Positions 6,633 through 8,799 of a DNA stretch of 8,799 bases are shown piece by piece. Source of the DNA: Verrucomicrobiota bacterium (GTDB lineage: Bacteria > Verrucomicrobiota > Verrucomicrobiia > Opitutales > UBA2995). The notes under the pieces are model-generated. The model was not told where the DNA came from and did no database searches. It was given only the letters and a program-made list of their open reading frames with translations. The translations under genes and the position numbers were made by a program. The number at the start of each line of letters is the position of its first letter. Within the stretch, counting starts at the first letter, position 1. Location: positions 1 to 8,799 of the forward strand of contig JAPUIL010000805.1 of the NCBI GenBank assembly GCA_027297085.1, read 5' to 3'.

Positions 6633-6714
6633 CGGGATGGGTGACCGTATCTCTTTTTCCGACCATTCTTGCATGAAGGGCATTTAAGTCCTACTCACTA
6701 AAAGGCATTGGAGC

Positions 6715-8556
6715 ATGAAGAATTCAGGTGCCTACGATTTTCCCAAATCTCAACTCGAGGATTCGATTGCCGGACGTTTCGAAACACTGGCAACTGACAT
6801 CCCGGCACGGCTTGCATTCAAATATCATACCGTTGAGCTGAGTTATGCCTCGCTAAACGGTCGCGCGAACCAGCTTGCTCACGTCTTATTGGCGAAAGGT
6901 GTTGAGACGGACACAGTTGTAGTTTTGGTCGAACATCCCGTTCATCAGGTCGTTGCGCAACTGGGCGTTTTGAAAGCAGGCAAAGCTTGTGTTCCTCTAG
7001 ACACTTCCTTTCCAGCAGCCAGGCAATCGCAAATCCTGATAGATGCTCAAGCGAAGATCATTGTGACCGAGCAGACCCATGAAGCACGTGCCCGCCAATT
7101 AGCGACTGGTGAACAGCGTATCGTCACCGTCGATACACTCGATGGTAAATCGCACTTTAAAAATCCCGGCCTCTCGATTGATCCCTACGCCCTGGCATAC
7201 GTGCTCTACACCTCGGGGTCGACGGGCGCACCCAAAGGCGTCATGCAGAACCACCGCAATCTGTTACATGTGGCCATGCTTTATCATCGAGACCTGGGTA
7301 TTGGTCCGGCGAGCAGGATGACAAGTCCGACCTCGCTTACCTATACCGGTACGGTGTGGGCTCTTTTAGCAGCACTCTTGAACCGAGCGGCATTTATATG
7401 CACCGATTTTGATTCTCCGCTCATTTTTGCCCAGACGCTTGACCAGGAGAAAATAACCACCGTGCAATTGATCACGACCTTGCTGCGACAATTCATGCAG
7501 GCGGTCGATCAATCACTATCACTGCCACACTTGCGGAAGGTGTATACGGGCGGGGAAGCTTTGCATAAAGAGGATGTCGTACGCTTTGCGAAGACCTTTC
7601 CTCCTCACTGTGGACTGCTTTACAATTTTGGGTCGACGGAGGCGGGTATTATTACCCATCACGCGGTCAATCTGGAAGATGTCAGAGAAAACCGTTTTCT
7701 CCTGGGTCCGGAGGATTCTGACTTTCCCGTTGGATGCCCAGTAGAAGATGTCGAGGTTATACTGATGGATGAAGGAGGTAACTCCGTGCCACCAGGCGAG
7801 GACGGAGAAATTGCAGTTCAGAGTGATTTCTTGTCGCCGGGGTATTGGGCTGATCCGGAATTGACAAACCGGCACTTCCAAACGGGTCCATACGGCAGCA
7901 CGGGCAGGGTCTTTTTGAGCGGAGATTTTGGGAGAGTGCGTTCCGATGGTGCGCTCATACATCGTGGCCGGCGGGATTTTCAAATCAAAGTGCGCGGGTA
8001 CCGCATCAATATTGCAGAGATTGAAAATGCATTGCGCTCAATTGACGGCGTTTCCGGTGCTGCGGTGACAGCGGTCGCAGATACCCAGGGGAAAAGTCGG
8101 ATCGTCGCTTATGTGGAACTGGAAAAGGACTATGAATTGACGATTAAGGAGCTGCGGCGACAACTTGGATCGCTCATGCCAGGTTATATGGTCCCGGCTC
8201 TCATTCTATACTTGGATCAACTTCCGGTAGCGGCGAACGGAAAACTGGATCGCCAAGCGTTGCCTGACCCAGGCACGGATCGACCGGAGGTAGACAATCC
8301 TTATATAGAGCCGAGGACCGCAACGGAACAGTATCTGTGTAAGCTATGGTCCGATGTTTTGCATATCACAGACATAGGTATTCACGATAGTTTTCTGGAA
8401 TTGGGCGGTGATTCCATCTCAGTGTTCCGAATCATCGGTCAGCTAGAAGATGATTGGAAAATAGATCTTAAAGCGCGTGTCCTTTTTGATACCGAAACCG
8501 TTGAGGCGCTTGCCAGGCATATCGGCGAATTACCCTCTCAGGTAGTTGAAGAGTGA
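6715..8556 (+). CDS. Stand-alone NRPS-type adenylation-thiolation (A-T) didomain protein
   Basis: Activates a carboxylic acid with ATP and loads it as a thioester on its own carrier domain, in the cytoplasm. In 613 residues the A domain covers about 15-520: A3 YTSGSTGAPKG (165-175), A5 NFGSTE (304-309), A7 SGD (402-404), A8 GRRDFQIKVRGYRI (418-431) and A10 NGKLDR (508-513) with the catalytic Lys510. The carrier domain (about 534-606) has LGGDS with Ser567 as the phosphopantetheine site. Core A4 reads YTGTVW where GrsA-like domains read FDASVW, so the Asp that holds the alpha-amino group is Thr211. This suggests a substrate other than an ordinary alpha-amino acid. There is no condensation, epimerase, reductase or thioesterase domain. 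The start ATG has AAAGG nine bases upstream. It lies 82 bases after the AlaRS-like gene on the same strand and is probably cotranscribed. Product unknown. Confidence 0.93.
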   Translation: MKNSGAYDFPKSQLEDSIAGRFETLATDIPARLAFKYHTVELSYASLNGRANQLAHVLLAKGVETDTVVVLVEHPVHQVVAQLGVLKAGKACVPLDTSFPAARQSQILIDAQAKIIVTEQTHEARARQLATGEQRIVTVDTLDGKSHFKNPGLSIDPYALAYVLYTSGSTGAPKGVMQNHRNLLHVAMLYHRDLGIGPASRMTSPTSLTYTGTVWALLAALLNRAAFICTDFDSPLIFAQTLDQEKITTVQLITTLLRQFMQAVDQSLSLPHLRKVYTGGEALHKEDVVRFAKTFPPHCGLLYNFGSTEAGIITHHAVNLEDVRENRFLLGPEDSDFPVGCPVEDVEVILMDEGGNSVPPGEDGEIAVQSDFLSPGYWADPELTNRHFQTGPYGSTGRVFLSGDFGRVRSDGALIHRGRRDFQIKVRGYRINIAEIENALRSIDGVSGAAVTAVADTQGKSRIVAYVELEKDYELTIKELRRQLGSLMPGYMVPALILYLDQLPVAANGKLDRQALPDPGTDRPEVDNPYIEPRTATEQYLCKLWSDVLHITDIGIHDSFLELGGDSISVFRIIGQLEDDWKIDLKARVLFDTETVEALARHIGELPSQVVEE

Positions 8557-8726
8557 GTTCAGCAGGCCTGCTTCAACGCATGCTTGGAGCTTCGATCAAG
8601 ACCAGGAAATAACCGGACCCATGAAGAAAAGACACCTTGGGCTTTTCCCCATTGTTAATATTCAACGTTGTTATTTTGCACTTCGCTTAAAGATGTGTCG
8701 CGTTGCTTATTGCTTCTCCCGGGCCT
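8557..8726. terminator. Region after the A-T gene with a weak hairpin
   Basis: GAAAAG (8626-8631) pairs with CTTTTC (8642-8647) around a ten-base loop. The stem is short and A/T-rich and is not followed by a T-run on the plus strand; on the minus strand it is followed only by ttc. It may be a weak bidirectional terminator between converging genes. A 39-codon frame starting at 8621 lies over it but has nothing else to support it. Confidence 0.2.
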
Positions 8727-8799
8727 TTAACGCTCCTTGAACCAGTCTGGGTCGTTTCCATTGAGAATATTTTCTCGTCGCTGAATAAGGGTCTTTGCT
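8727..8799 (-). CDS. Possible 3' end of a convergent gene (partial)
   Basis: On the minus strand a frame enters from the right edge of the window and ends with TAA at 8729-8727, giving 23 residues that finish NGNDPDWFKER. The composition (charged, ending in an aromatic and basic tail) looks like a natural protein C-terminus. A second minus-strand frame here is also open, so the choice is not certain. Too little is present to name a family. If real, it converges on the A-T gene and closes that operon. Confidence 0.3.
   Translation of the reverse strand, partial: AKTLIQRRENILNGNDPDWFKER

Noticed and set aside
7519..7983. A 154-codon minus-strand open frame
   Set aside because: It is antisense to the well supported adenylation domain, with no family resemblance.
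6715..8556. The A-T protein as a simple acyl-CoA ligase or D-alanyl carrier ligase
   Set aside because: A fused carrier domain with LGGDS and NRPS-type A8 and A10 motifs is present, which free acyl-CoA ligases and DltA lack.
8621..8740. A 39-codon plus-strand frame after the A-T gene
   Set aside because: No good ribosome binding site, odd composition, and overlap with a possible convergent gene end; nothing separates it from chance.
1..8799. CRISPR array, tRNA, rRNA, insertion sequence or attachment site
   Set aside because: I looked on both strands and saw no regularly spaced repeats, no cloverleaf-like tRNA, no rRNA sequence, and no transposase or terminal inverted repeats with target duplications.

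Overview
The window holds two divergently oriented gene groups separated by an intergenic region of about 440 bases. The organism is most likely a free-living, probably marine or aquatic bacterium. A sulfatase cotranscribed with a TRAP transporter, moderate GC content and start sites mostly without a good Shine-Dalgarno sequence recall Verrucomicrobiota or Planctomycetota. That placement is an inference from style and has no marker gene behind it.

Minus strand, read right to left from 5051 to 150: a type I (formylglycine) sulfatase with no signal peptide, then a complete tripartite TRAP transporter made of the lipoprotein solute-binding protein DctP, the small membrane subunit DctQ and the large permease DctM. 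The dctP stop overlaps the dctQ start (ATGA). A strong imperfect hairpin lies between the sulfatase and dctP. A 227-base AT-rich gap lies between dctQ and dctM. A simple reading is that the TRAP system imports a sulfated organic acid and the cytoplasmic sulfatase removes its sulfate.

Plus strand, 5493 to 8556: a 379-residue protein matching only the adenylate-forming part of alanyl-tRNA synthetase, followed 82 bases later by a free-standing adenylation-thiolation didomain of the nonribosomal peptide synthetase type. The AlaRS-like protein ends where the family's tRNA-handling, editing and C-Ala regions would begin. The adenylation domain has Thr where amino-acid-activating domains have the Asp that binds the alpha-amino group. 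Together they look like a compact pathway in which one enzyme activates a small amino acid and the other loads a different carboxylic acid on a carrier protein. No condensation, thioesterase or reductase domain is visible. This pair is the most unusual content of the window.

The 5' side of the pair carries a possible promoter, a seven-codon leader reading frame with the best ribosome binding site in the region, and a possible 47-residue small protein. The last 243 bases hold a weak hairpin and possibly the 3' end of a convergent minus-strand gene. Bases 1-149, downstream of dctM, hold a T-tract but no convincing gene.
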